A DNA stretch of 64,000 nt from assembly GCA_003326195.1 (NCBI GenBank), contig LXQE01000147.1, forward strand, positions 186,001-250,000, in the 5' to 3' direction. A program made the translations under genes and the position numbers. Below are positions 19,329 to 28,341 of this stretch, piece by piece (the first letter of the stretch is position 1; each line of letters opens with the position of its first letter). The stretch is from Nostoc punctiforme NIES-2108. Lineage in GTDB: Bacteria > Cyanobacteriota > Cyanobacteriia > Cyanobacteriales > Nostocaceae. The notes beneath the pieces were generated by a model. It saw only the letters and a list, made by a program, of their open reading frames with translations. It was not told where the DNA came from and searched no databases.

Positions 19329-22313
19329 CTACGACAACCCCTTCAAACGCTCGCGCAAAATTTCAGCTTGCTTCTGTGCTTCTGCTAAGGCATCACGCGC
19401 TCCCTGTACCACGTCAGCCCTAGCTCTATCTACGAAACTAGGATTGTTTAATCTGGTACTCAGGGATTGAACTTCGGCTTCAGCTTTACTCAAGCTTTTT
19501 TCTAGCTTGGCACGTACAGCTTCAATATCTACCACACCGCTTAGAGGAATTAGCACCTGTATTGTACCAATTACACCTGCGATCGCATTTTCTGCTTCTT
19601 GTGGTTGTTCTAATTCTTTCTGGGGAAAAAACTGTCTCCATAACTTTTGTCTAGCTTGAGCAGTGAGTAAATTTTGGCTAACAAACCACGCTGTATAACC
19701 AAAACCAACTAGTTCAAAGAAAGTTCCGACGATGGGAATGTCATCAATGGCATTTCCCGCAGCTAAACCCACTCTACCAAAGACAATAGCCACGATAATT
19801 AAGCCAATTGTCTTCAAACCCCTTTGAGGTTTTTTCGCAGCAACAGTTTGGTTTTCTTGCTTGTCGGTAATAGTTAAAGTCTCAACCTTCGCCAAATCTT
19901 TAATGTAATCTTGTCCAGAAGTGAGAATTTCCCGCTCTTTCTGGCTTTCAGTTTGCAAATTCGCTGTCACTTTTACGCCAGGTTTAATATCCGCTTCTGC
20001 GCGCAAATTCCGAATTGTGCGGATAGTAGCAATCAGTAATTCAAACTGTTCTTCTAAAGCTGGAGCAATTAGGTTTGCATCTACCTGGGGATATATTTGT
20101 AACGGTAAAGTTTGCGGGGAATCTGCTGGTTGTTGGGTGAGAGTTTGCCAAATTTCTTCGGTAATATGAGGCATCAACGGATGAAGCAGTTTTAAAATTC
20201 CTTCTAATATGTAGCCGAGGGTTTGCTGTGCTACCCGCCGCGATACTGGATCGGCATCTGCTTGCAATCTGGATTTCACCAGTTCAATATACTGATCGCA
20301 GAAATCACCCCAAATAAACTCATAGAGTCCTTTTGCTGCTTCCCCTAAACCGTAATTATCGATGTAATTAGTAGTTTGTTTGATAACTTGATGATACCGC
20401 GAGATAATCCAGCGATCGCTCAATTCTGTAGCGACTGGATTCCCCAGTTGTTGCGGTGTCTGTCCATCCAAATTCATCATCACAAATCGGGCAGCATTCC
20501 ACAACTTGTTTGCAAAGTTGCGGGATGCCTCTACAGATGCTGATTCATCCTTTTTGCGATCATATTCTAAGCGGATATCTTGACCAGCACCAGCCACTTC
20601 CCTAATTAAGGTATAGCGCAAGGCATCCGTACCATATTTGTCAATCAGTAACAATGGGTCAATGCCATTACCTTTGGTCTTTGACATCTTCTGACCTTTT
20701 TCATCCAGCACCAATCCGTGGATGTAAACCGTTTGGAAAGGCATTTGCTGCGTAAAATGCCCAGCCATCATTGTCATTCTGGCTACCCAGAAAAAGATGA
20801 TGTCAAAGCCTGTTACCAAAGTGGTAGTAGGATAGTAAGTTGCAAAATCCTGAGTTTGTTCCGGCCAGCCCAAAGTCGAAAATGGCCAGAGTCCAGAAGA
20901 AAACCAAGTATCTAGCACATCTGGGTCTTGTTCTAGCTGGACATTTTCACCAAATTGTGATTTAGCTTTTTCCCAAGCTTCAGTTTCCGATTTCGCCACC
21001 ACAAAGGGCGTGTTATCGGTAATTTGCCCATCTGTTTCACTGACAGCGTACCAAGCTGGAATTTGGTGTCCCCACCATAACTGGCGAGAGATACACCAAT
21101 CATTAAGTTTTACTAGCCAATCACGATAGACCTTTGTCCAGCGTTGAGGGACAAACTCTGGAGAAGTTTGCTGGTCAAGGAATTCGAGAGTGTTGTCAGC
21201 TAGGGGGCGAATTTTGACGAACCACTGAGTTGACAGGAGGGGTTCAATAGGTACTTTACCGCGATCGCTGTAGGGAACGGTATGTTTATAATCTTCAATC
21301 TTCACCAAAAAGCCATCTGCCTCTAGGCGAGAAACCACATTCTTCCTAGCAACAAAGCGGTCTTGTCCTTGAAACTCCCCAGCATTGGCGTTGAGAGTGC
21401 CGTCTTTGTTCATGATGTTGATTAACGGCAGATTGTGACGCTTACCCATGTCAAAATCATTGGGGTCATGGGCAGGAGTTATCTTCACACAGCCTGTGCC
21501 GAAAGTGGGATCAACATATTCATCGCCAATGATCGGAATTTCTCGTTGTAGAATTGGCAGAGTTACAGTTTTGCCGATGAGATGTTTGTAGCGATCGTCA
21601 TTGGGATTAACAGCTACAGCCGTATCGCCCAGCATCGTTTCTGGTCGAGTTGTCGCCACTTCCACATAACCAGAACCATCGGTGAGGGGATAGCGGAAGT
21701 GCCAGAGATTTCCATTCACCTCTTGATTTTCTACTTCCACGTCAGACACCGCTGACTGAGAAGCTGGACACCAGTTAACTAAATATTCACCACGATAAAT
21801 TAAGCCTTCCTCGTAGAGGCGAGTAAATGCCTCGACAACAGCTTTGGATAAACCCTCATCCAGGGTAAACCTTTCCCGTGACCAGTCCACTGAGACACCT
21901 AAGCGTCGTAGCTGGTTAAGAATCGTTCCTTCAGACTCCGCCTTCCATTGCCAAGCGCGTTCTAAGAATTTTTCGCGCCCCAATTCATAGCGAGTCTTAC
22001 CCTCTGTCTTGAGTTGCTTTTCTAGCATACTATGCACAGCAATGCTGGCGTGGTCAGTTCCGGGTAACCATAGGGTATTGCGTCCCTGCATCCGGTGGTA
22101 GCGCACGAGGGTATCAATCAACGCACTTTCAAAGGCGTGACCCATGTGTAAGCTGCCGGTGACATTGGGGGGGGGAATGACGATGCAGTAGGGTTCGCCG
22201 CCTTGGTTGGGGTCAGCTTTGTAAACTTGGTTGTCTTCCCAGAATTTTTGCCACTTGGCTTCGGTGGAAAAGGGGTCGTAGAGACTGGGGAGATTGGGAA
22301 TGGTTGCGGTCAT
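19329..22313 (-). CDS. valS: Valyl-tRNA synthetase with CAAD membrane-anchor domain
   Basis: A class I synthetase charging tRNA-Val. It has the HMGH signature (residues 56-59), the editing-domain region with GTDHAS and [17 protein letters not shown], the KMSKT motif (about 540) and an anticodon-binding domain. Between that domain and the usual C-terminal coiled-coil arm (about 915-994) lies an extra segment (about 824-895) with two hydrophobic helices around [19 protein letters not shown]. This is the CAAD domain that cyanobacteria add to some synthetases and that attaches them to thylakoid membranes. At 994 residues it is longer than CAAD-less bacterial ValRS for that reason. Confidence 0.96.
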   Translation of the reverse strand: MTATIPNLPSLYDPFSTEAKWQKFWEDNQVYKADPNQGGEPYCIVIPPPNVTGSLHMGHAFESALIDTLVRYHRMQGRNTLWLPGTDHASIAVHSMLEKQLKTEGKTRYELGREKFLERAWQWKAESEGTILNQLRRLGVSVDWSRERFTLDEGLSKAVVEAFTRLYEEGLIYRGEYLVNWCPASQSAVSDVEVENQEVNGNLWHFRYPLTDGSGYVEVATTRPETMLGDTAVAVNPNDDRYKHLIGKTVTLPILQREIPIIGDEYVDPTFGTGCVKITPAHDPNDFDMGKRHNLPLINIMNKDGTLNANAGEFQGQDRFVARKNVVSRLEADGFLVKIEDYKHTVPYSDRGKVPIEPLLSTQWFVKIRPLADNTLEFLDQQTSPEFVPQRWTKVYRDWLVKLNDWCISRQLWWGHQIPAWYAVSETDGQITDNTPFVVAKSETEAWEKAKSQFGENVQLEQDPDVLDTWFSSGLWPFSTLGWPEQTQDFATYYPTTTLVTGFDIIFFWVARMTMMAGHFTQQMPFQTVYIHGLVLDEKGQKMSKTKGNGIDPLLLIDKYGTDALRYTLIREVAGAGQDIRLEYDRKKDESASVEASRNFANKLWNAARFVMMNLDGQTPQQLGNPVATELSDRWIISRYHQVIKQTTNYIDNYGLGEAAKGLYEFIWGDFCDQYIELVKSRLQADADPVSRRVAQQTLGYILEGILKLLHPLMPHITEEIWQTLTQQPADSPQTLPLQIYPQVDANLIAPALEEQFELLIATIRTIRNLRAEADIKPGVKVTANLQTESQKEREILTSGQDYIKDLAKVETLTITDKQENQTVAAKKPQRGLKTIGLIIVAIVFGRVGLAAGNAIDDIPIVGTFFELVGFGYTAWFVSQNLLTAQARQKLWRQFFPQKELEQPQEAENAIAGVIGTIQVLIPLSGVVDIEAVRAKLEKSLSKAEAEVQSLSTRLNNPSFVDRARADVVQGARDALAEAQKQAEILRERLKGLS

Positions 22314-22376
22314 GCGGGAAAACTAAGGAAGGACTCTAATAAATTTTGCCACAGGGTTGGAGAGGGATTGATGGAA

Positions 22377-22398
22377 ACGAACCGCAGAGGCGCAGAGA
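22377..22398 (+). repeat. Dispersed repeat copy, left of GxxExxY gene
   Basis: ACGAACCGCAGAGGCGCAGA begins here; an inverted copy with one mismatch lies at 22796-22817 and another direct copy at 26090-26110. The two nearest copies bracket the GxxExxY gene. Confidence 0.75.
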
Positions 22399-22427
22399 AC
22401 GCGGAGGGAAGAGAGTTAGGAGAGGAT

Positions 22428-22793
22428 ATGAATCGGCTTACGGGTGAGGTGATTGGGGCAGCGATTGAGGTGCATAGGGTGTTGGGGCCTGGGTTTTTAG
22501 AAGAGGTATATAAGGAGGCGCTAATTATAGAATTTTTCAGGTGCGGGATACCTCATGTGGTTGAGAAGGGGGTAATAGTGAATTACAAAGGACATGAAGT
22601 AGGCAAGGGGAGATTAGATTTTCTGGTTGCCAATTGTTTAATTGTGGAATTAAAAGCTGTTCAAAATTTAGCCCCAATCCACGAAGCTCAAGTCCTCTCA
22701 TACCTTAAAATGACTAATTACCCCTTAGCCCTTCTCATCAACTTTAACGTCCCCCTCCTCAAAGACGGCATCAAACGCATTATCCTCTCTTAA
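22428..22793 (+). CDS. GxxExxY protein (PD-(D/E)XK-like fold)
   Basis: The 121-residue protein shows the family-defining GPGFLEEVYKEAL, a basic strand VIVNYKGHEVGKGRLDFLV and the LIVELKAVQNLAPIHEAQVLSYLK segment, with D and ExK spaced as in the PD-(D/E)XK nuclease superfamily. TIGR04256 members have no proven function. I choose ATG 22428 because AGGAGAGG precedes it; earlier ATG 22371 would translate the dispersed repeat into the N-terminus. The gene lies between inverted repeat copies and overlaps neither neighbour. Confidence 0.85.
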   Translation: MNRLTGEVIGAAIEVHRVLGPGFLEEVYKEALIIEFFRCGIPHVVEKGVIVNYKGHEVGKGRLDFLVANCLIVELKAVQNLAPIHEAQVLSYLKMTNYPLALLINFNVPLLKDGIKRIILS

Positions 22794-22795
22794 TC

Positions 22796-22817
22796 TCTCT
22801 GTGCCTCTGCGGTTCGT
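22796..22817 (-). repeat. Dispersed repeat copy, right of GxxExxY gene
   Basis: Inverted copy of the 22-bp repeat at 22377-22398 (one mismatch), starting two bases after the GxxExxY stop codon. It could fold with the left copy across the whole gene. Confidence 0.75.
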
Positions 22818-22828
22818 CCCCCAAATCC

Positions 22829-24094
22829 ATGAAACACAAAACAACCTCCCCTTGGAAATTCATCCCCACCCTCTATTTCACCTCCGGCATCCCTTACATC
22901 ATCATCAACACAGTTTCCGTAATCTTTTACAAAAAACTCGGAATAGATAACGCTCAAATTGCCTTATGGACAAGCTTCCTCTATCTACCTTGGGTCATCA
23001 AAATGTTTTGGGGCCCAATTGTTGATATTTACTCTACCAAACGTAAATGGATACTTTATACCCAATTTGCCATGTTCTGTTGCTTGGGTTTGATAGCCTT
23101 CTCATTACAACTGCCAAATTTCTTTTTCATCTCCCTCGCAGCATTAACAATAGGAGCATTTATTTCTGCAACTTATGACATTGCTACAGATGGCTTCTAT
23201 CTGCTGGCTTTATCTCCAGAACAACAAGCCTTCTTTGTCGGCATTCGCTCACTATTTTATCGAATGGCTGTCATTTTTGGTTCTGGAATATTAGTAGTCT
23301 TAGCAGGTCAGCTTGAAGTATCTCTCAATAATATTCCTTTAAGCTGGACTATAGCCATTGGCTTCTCAGCTTTAATCTTAGCAATTTTGTTTATTTACCA
23401 TCGCCTAATTTTACCCTTACCCGAATCAGATAATCAACGACAAATACAAGCTAGGGAAAATATACCCTTTTGGTCAATCATTAGCTCATATTTTGCTCAA
23501 AATAAAATTATCAACATTTTAGCATTTATCTTACTCTACAGATTTGGCGAAGCAATGCTTGTGAAAATAGCCTCTTTATTTTTATTGGACAAACCAGAAG
23601 TAGGGGGTTTAGGACTATCAACATCAGAGGTGGGATTAGTCTACGGAACATTTGGAGTAATATCCCTAATTTGTGGAGGAATTTTAGGAGGTTTGTTAAT
23701 TTCAAAATATGGATTAAAAAAGTGTCTTTTTCCTATGGCTTTAGCTTTGAATTTACCTGATATCTTTTATGTGTATATGGCTTACACTAAACCTTCACTA
23801 ACATTAGTGTATCCCTTAGTTTCATTGGAGCAATTTGGGTATGGTTTTGGATTTACAGCTTTTAGTGTTTATTTAATGCATATTTGCCAGGGCGAATATA
23901 AAACTTCTCATTTTGCTATCTCCACTGGCATTATGGCTTTAGGGATGATGCTACCAGGTTTAATTAGCGGTTATCTGCAAAAAGCTTTTGGCTATCCATT
24001 ATTTTTTATCTTTGTTTGTTTATTGACTATTCCTGGGATGATTGCTCTGTTTTTTATACCTTTAAAAGAAGAGCCGAAGCGTCAAAATAATTAA
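22829..24094 (+). CDS. AmpG-like muropeptide permease (MFS)
   Basis: A 421-residue polytopic membrane protein with about twelve hydrophobic helices. The start (SPWKFIPTLYFTSGIPYIIINTVSVIFYKKLG) and the helix 2/3 part (PWVIKMFWGPIVDIYSTKRKWILYTQ) match AmpG/PAT-type importers of anhydro-muropeptides. ATYDIATDGFYLLAL is the equivalent of the conserved DIAxDGYAVxxL stretch. It lies 14 bp before a BadF-type sugar kinase gene in the same direction, supporting a role in peptidoglycan recycling. Acetyl-CoA import is the alternative for this fold but less likely here. Confidence 0.82.
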   Translation: MKHKTTSPWKFIPTLYFTSGIPYIIINTVSVIFYKKLGIDNAQIALWTSFLYLPWVIKMFWGPIVDIYSTKRKWILYTQFAMFCCLGLIAFSLQLPNFFFISLAALTIGAFISATYDIATDGFYLLALSPEQQAFFVGIRSLFYRMAVIFGSGILVVLAGQLEVSLNNIPLSWTIAIGFSALILAILFIYHRLILPLPESDNQRQIQARENIPFWSIISSYFAQNKIINILAFILLYRFGEAMLVKIASLFLLDKPEVGGLGLSTSEVGLVYGTFGVISLICGGILGGLLISKYGLKKCLFPMALALNLPDIFYVYMAYTKPSLTLVYPLVSLEQFGYGFGFTAFSVYLMHICQGEYKTSHFAISTGIMALGMMLPGLISGYLQKAFGYPLFFIFVCLLTIPGMIALFFIPLKEEPKRQNN

Positions 24095-24108
24095 TATTAT
24101 TACCGATC

Positions 24109-25068
24109 ATGAGTTATGTTTTGGGAATAGATGGCGGCGGTAGCAAGACTGTTTGTGTCTTGATGGATGATTTGTATCAAGTACTAGGTCACGGTGAAGC
24201 AGGGCCATCTAATTATCAAAGTCTAGGTATCGAAGCAACTTTACAATCTATTCAATCTGCAATTCATAATGCGGTTGAGGCAGCAATAATTACAAATACT
24301 GTGAATATTGATGCGATATGTTTGGGTTTAGCGGGTGTAGGTCGTGCAGCAGATATAGAAGTAGTAAAACGTTTAGTACAAGAGTTGCAAAATAAAAAAT
24401 GTATGCCTATTAATTGGGTATTACAGCCAGGAAATATTATAATCTGTAACGATGCTTTAATTGCTTTAGTTGGTGGAATTGGTCAGCCTGTAGGAATTGT
24501 GGTTGCAGCCGGTACTGGTTCGATAGTTTTCGGACAAAATCATCAGGGAGATACCAAGCGAGTCGGTGGTTGGGGATATATTTTAGGAGATGAAGGTAGT
24601 GCTTATAAAATTGCGATCGCAGGCATGAATGCAGCATTAAAATCTTATGATGGACGGGAAATGCAAACGAGTTTGATAGAGGGTTTCAAACAGCACCTTG
24701 ATTTGGAAAATATAGAAGATTTAATAGAAGTAGTATATCGCCGAGAATGGGGAGTTAAAAAGATTGCGGCTTTAGCACCAGTTGTAGATTTGGCAGCAGC
24801 GTCAGGTGATATTGTAGCGAATATCATAATTGATCATGCTGTAAAAGAGTTAGTAAAAGCTACATCTACAGTAATTGATGCAATTTTTAGTGCTGACTTA
24901 GTTTTAGAGGTAGTTACAACAGGAAGTGTCTGGCGCGGTAGATGCAAGATCCATGAAAGATTTGCAGCGTCTCTTGTTAAGAAGTTTCCTAATGTAAATG
25001 TGATTTTTCCGAGGTATGAGCCTGCTTATGGTGCTGGTTTGTTAGCGTTACAGACAACTCAAAATTGA
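24109..25068 (+). CDS. BadF/BadG/BcrA/BcrD-family N-acetylglucosamine kinase-like protein
   Basis: The 319-residue protein has the ASKHA fold with phosphate-1 loop LGIDGGGSKTVCVL, a GEAGPSNYQSLG substrate segment, an adenosine-binding AAGTGSIVFGQN and GGWGYILGDEGSAY, all typical of GlcNAc (NagK-like) kinases. It follows the AmpG-like gene by 14 bp, so imported wall amino sugars are the natural substrate. MurNAc or glucosamine kinase activity cannot be excluded. A second copy of its last 34 codons lies downstream at 25962-26063. Confidence 0.85.
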   Translation: MSYVLGIDGGGSKTVCVLMDDLYQVLGHGEAGPSNYQSLGIEATLQSIQSAIHNAVEAAIITNTVNIDAICLGLAGVGRAADIEVVKRLVQELQNKKCMPINWVLQPGNIIICNDALIALVGGIGQPVGIVVAAGTGSIVFGQNHQGDTKRVGGWGYILGDEGSAYKIAIAGMNAALKSYDGREMQTSLIEGFKQHLDLENIEDLIEVVYRREWGVKKIAALAPVVDLAAASGDIVANIIIDHAVKELVKATSTVIDAIFSADLVLEVVTTGSVWRGRCKIHERFAASLVKKFPNVNVIFPRYEPAYGAGLLALQTTQN

Positions 25069-25094
25069 CGCAAAGAAAGCGATAATATAAGTTT

Positions 25095-25835
25095 TCAGTC
25101 TGCAAATATGCGCCCTAAGAAAGTTACTATTTCAAACCAAGCTGCGGTGGTAGCACTAGAATCATAACGATAACCATCGTCGCGCATGAATGTATGTTCT
25201 GCTTCATACAAGAAAACTTGGTGAGGTATGTTAGCATTCTCAATTGCTCTTATTATGATTTGGCGATCGCTCTCTGGTATATGAGGGTCAAGAGTACCGA
25301 ATACCATTAGCATCTCGCCTTTGATTTTACTTACCCTCTGGATTGTATCAGCTACCTCTTTACCCAGTTTACCACTGGGAATACCAGTAGGGTAACAGCA
25401 GACACAAGCCCGAATTTCGCTTTGAAATGCTGCGCGGAAGGCTAAATGTCCACCAATACAAAAGCCTAAAGTGCCTATTTGATTTGGAGAAACCGCACTC
25501 TCGCCTTTCAGAAATTCAATCACAGCAAGGCAATCGGCATCATAATCAGCTACCGAGGTTCGACGCGCATCGTCATTACCGCGCATCCTTCCCAGATCGT
25601 CTGGCTCAATTACTAAACCAACTGGCTCAATTCGGTGAAAAATTTCTGGTGCTGCTACTACATAGCCGTATCCTGCTAAGTAGTTAGCTAGACGAATCAT
25701 TGGATCACCTAACTGATAAATATCACTGTAGAAGACAATACCAGGGTATTTTCCGGCTGCTTTGGGAGATGCAACATAAACACGCATTAAGCTGCCATCT
25801 ACTCTTAATTCAACATTGCGCTTAGTGATTTGCAC
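25095..25835 (-). CDS. Dienelactone hydrolase family protein
   Basis: The 246-residue alpha/beta hydrolase has the nucleophile motif GFCIGGH with cysteine in place of serine, the acid region MLMVFGTLDPHIPESDR and the catalytic histidine in EAEHTFMRDDGYRYDS. This matches dienelactone hydrolases (carboxymethylenebutenolidase). The physiological substrate in cyanobacteria is unknown. It is convergent with the kinase gene and separates it from the duplicated kinase 3' end. Confidence 0.92.
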   Translation of the reverse strand: MQITKRNVELRVDGSLMRVYVASPKAAGKYPGIVFYSDIYQLGDPMIRLANYLAGYGYVVAAPEIFHRIEPVGLVIEPDDLGRMRGNDDARRTSVADYDADCLAVIEFLKGESAVSPNQIGTLGFCIGGHLAFRAAFQSEIRACVCCYPTGIPSGKLGKEVADTIQRVSKIKGEMLMVFGTLDPHIPESDRQIIIRAIENANIPHQVFLYEAEHTFMRDDGYRYDSSATTAAWFEIVTFLGRIFAD

Positions 25836-25918
25836 TTTTTTGTCTCCGTGTTACGCTTGCTGTCATTAGCTTCTACACTGTAGCGCCGCAGCATCCGGTT
25901 ACTTTCAAGCTACAATTT

Positions 25919-25960
25919 GGCGTTCTTTTATCATCACTGCGATCGCTTAATATCACTAGT
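25919..25960 (+). repeat. 42-bp direct repeat, left copy
   Basis: This copy and the one at 29961-30002 agree at 37 of 42 positions. The shared core is TCACTGCGATC followed by CTTAATATC. Together they bracket the McrBC-like module. Confidence 0.75.
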
Positions 25961-25961
25961 T

Positions 25962-26063
25962 GTTAAGAAGTTTTCTGAGGTAAAAGTAATTTTTCCGAGG
26001 TATGAGCCTGCTTACGGTGCTGGTTTATTAGCGTTGCAGAGGTTAATGGGAGAAGCGGGATGA
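25962..26063 (+). pseudogene. 3' remnant of the N-acetylglucosamine kinase-like gene
   Basis: Thirty-three codons and a stop read VKKFSEVKVIFPRYEPAYGA then GLLALQ, nearly identical to the end of the intact kinase (24109-25068), with similarity also at DNA level. The rest of the gene is absent; it starts directly after the 42-bp repeat. It is the tail of a duplicated or divergent second kinase gene. Confidence 0.85.
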
Positions 26064-26214
26064 GGAAGCGATCGCATTTTAACAAAGAAACGAACCGCAG
26101 AGGCGCAGAGGACACAGAGAGGTTAAGAGTGCGATCGCATTTTTCAAGTAATGAAGTGTTGGAATTTGGTGTAGTATGTCACAATAATAATTTTAGTTAT
26201 TGTTATCAGGCCCA

Positions 26215-28341
26215 ATGACAGAAGTTTTTGTAAATCCAGAATGCCCATTTTCATTAAAAAGCTTTGACCTTCTTGCACAATTAAAAAAACATTCAAGTCA
26301 AAACTTTTATTCAAAGCATGAAGAAGATTTTAAAACTTGTCTTGAACTACCTATTAAACAGCTATTACACTATCTTACTGCTCAATTATCAGGTGAAATC
26401 ATAAGAAAACTTAATATGGAATTTAATTTATTTAATTTAGAGGTTGATTTTTCTCAACCTTGTTTTGAATATAACTTCTTTCCTAAAGAAATGAAGTCAA
26501 AAATTAAATCTAATAATGCTAATTTCTTTATACAAGTCATACAAAATGGTTTCTGGTTTGGTTTGTATGTTTCTGAGAGAAGTGCTGACAGGCAAACATT
26601 TATTAAAAATGTTCAAACTAATACAACTCTTAAAGAAATTCTTATTCAGAATACTGTAGTTTCTGAGAAATGTGATCTCTTCTCCAAGTCTAGCCAAGAA
26701 ATTAGTCCAATTAATCGTTTAGGTGACTGGTTAAAAATTGTAGCTCGGCAAAAGAGCGCTACTAAGTGTATTCAAGTTACTAGATATTTTACATATTATC
26801 AAATATTAACTTTTGACTATCAACAGCTAACTAATGAAATAAAACAGCTATTTGAAGGAATTTTTCCTGTATTTTTGGCTGCAACGTGTGATGAACCAAT
26901 TGCGGCTATTGAAGAATACTTACATCAAATTAATATAAAAAATGGTAAATATTACTGTTGGCAAGGAGTGAATAAATATCAAGAAGGAAACTACCAAGAT
27001 GCTATTAAACAATTTGATATAGCTTTAGAAAAAGCTCCAAATATAGCCGATGCTTATCGATACCGAGGAAAAGTAAAAGCTGAATCAGGATATACTGACG
27101 ATGCTATATATGACTATAATTATTTACTACTGATTCAACCTAAAAACTACGAAATTTACGATGAGCGAGGTAATATTTACTATAATCTTGAAAATTACGA
27201 GAAAGCCCTTGATGATTATAACCAATCTTTACATATTAATCCTAACTTTTCCTTAGCATATTACCATCGAGGACTTACATACTTAAAACTTAAGAATCAG
27301 CAAAAAGCTTTTGAGGATTTATGCAGAGCTACAGAATTATTTGACAAGGAAAAAGACGTGGATAATTACGAAGAAGCGCAGTGTATCCTCAAAACTATTT
27401 ATCCAGACTATTCTGAACCTCTATTTACAGAGATTAATCAAAATATCCGCTCTAAAGGTCTACGTATTTCTGAAAGTATCTTGCGACGCTACCACTTAGC
27501 CCTGAAGACGAGAAAATTTGTAATTCTTTCAGGAACTAGCGGGACTGGCAAGACTTGGCTTACCAAAGCTTATGCTGAGGTAGTAGCGGCTGAATACCTT
27601 TTAGTTCCTGTGGCTCCTAATTGGACTACTAACGAAGATTTGCTCGGCTACTTCAATCCAATGGACAAAGAATACCATTACACTGCGTTTAGTCATTTTT
27701 TAGAAAAAGCGGCTCAAGAGTATGAACAAGCTCAAACAGAAAAACGCACCCCTAGACCTTACCATTTAATCTTGGATGAGATGAATTTGGCACGGGTAGA
27801 GTATTACTTTGCCAAGTTTCTGTCAGTGATGGAAGTTAGGATGCGTGAAGGACTAGCCCAAATTGAACTTGCATCGGAGAAACAAGTTTTGTTACCACCT
27901 AACCTTTACTTTATCGGCACAGTCAATGTAGACGAAACTACTCACAATTTTGCTGACAAAGTTTATGATAGAGCGCAAATGATAGAAATTGAGGTTTGCC
28001 GTAATGATTTATTTGAGCATTTGGGTGAAGTTGAGTATCGTGAAATTTTAATGGAAGTTTGGGATAATCTGCATCTAGTAACCCCATTTGCTTTTCGTGT
28101 TTTAGATGAAATAAATAACTATGTGAATGAAGCTAAACTTTTGGATATATCTTGGGAAGAAGCTTTAGACGAACAGTTGTTACAGAAGATTCTGCCCAAA
28201 TTAAAAGGTGCTGATGATAGGGTGGGAGAAGCCCTTAAGGCATTTGTTGATATTGCTGAAAATAAATTTAATCTAAGCCACGCTAAAGCTAGCAAAATGC
28301 TAAAAACATTTGAACAACATGGATTTACCTCCTACTTCTAA
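26215..28341 (+). CDS. McrB-like AAA+ ATPase with TPR insertion
   Basis: The 708-residue protein has three parts. Residues 1-235 form an AT-rich-coded N-terminal domain (YSKHEEDFKTCLELP ... FFIQVIQNGFWFGLYVSERS) resembling the specificity region of other McrB-like proteins. Residues 241-372 hold three TPR units. From about 395 an AAA+ motor follows: Walker A GTSGTGKT (440-447), Walker B LILDEMN (about 520) and GTVNVDETTH in the place where McrB has its NTAD nucleotide-recognition motif. ATG 26215 has AGG upstream; TTG 26200 is an alternative. It overlaps the nuclease gene by 23 bp. A restriction/defence motor is inferred from the pair. Confidence 0.85.
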   Translation: MTEVFVNPECPFSLKSFDLLAQLKKHSSQNFYSKHEEDFKTCLELPIKQLLHYLTAQLSGEIIRKLNMEFNLFNLEVDFSQPCFEYNFFPKEMKSKIKSNNANFFIQVIQNGFWFGLYVSERSADRQTFIKNVQTNTTLKEILIQNTVVSEKCDLFSKSSQEISPINRLGDWLKIVARQKSATKCIQVTRYFTYYQILTFDYQQLTNEIKQLFEGIFPVFLAATCDEPIAAIEEYLHQINIKNGKYYCWQGVNKYQEGNYQDAIKQFDIALEKAPNIADAYRYRGKVKAESGYTDDAIYDYNYLLLIQPKNYEIYDERGNIYYNLENYEKALDDYNQSLHINPNFSLAYYHRGLTYLKLKNQQKAFEDLCRATELFDKEKDVDNYEEAQCILKTIYPDYSEPLFTEINQNIRSKGLRISESILRRYHLALKTRKFVILSGTSGTGKTWLTKAYAEVVAAEYLLVPVAPNWTTNEDLLGYFNPMDKEYHYTAFSHFLEKAAQEYEQAQTEKRTPRPYHLILDEMNLARVEYYFAKFLSVMEVRMREGLAQIELASEKQVLLPPNLYFIGTVNVDETTHNFADKVYDRAQMIEIEVCRNDLFEHLGEVEYREILMEVWDNLHLVTPFAFRVLDEINNYVNEAKLLDISWEEALDEQLLQKILPKLKGADDRVGEALKAFVDIAENKFNLSHAKASKMLKTFEQHGFTSYF

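Larger units (their letters stand above)
25836..26214. other. Rearranged intergenic region upstream of McrBC-like module
   Basis: 379 bp with no intact gene but three structures: one copy of a 42-bp direct repeat (25919-25960), a kinase 3' remnant (25962-26063) and the ACGAACCGCAGAGG repeat (26090-26110). HIP1 sites are present. Confidence 0.7.
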
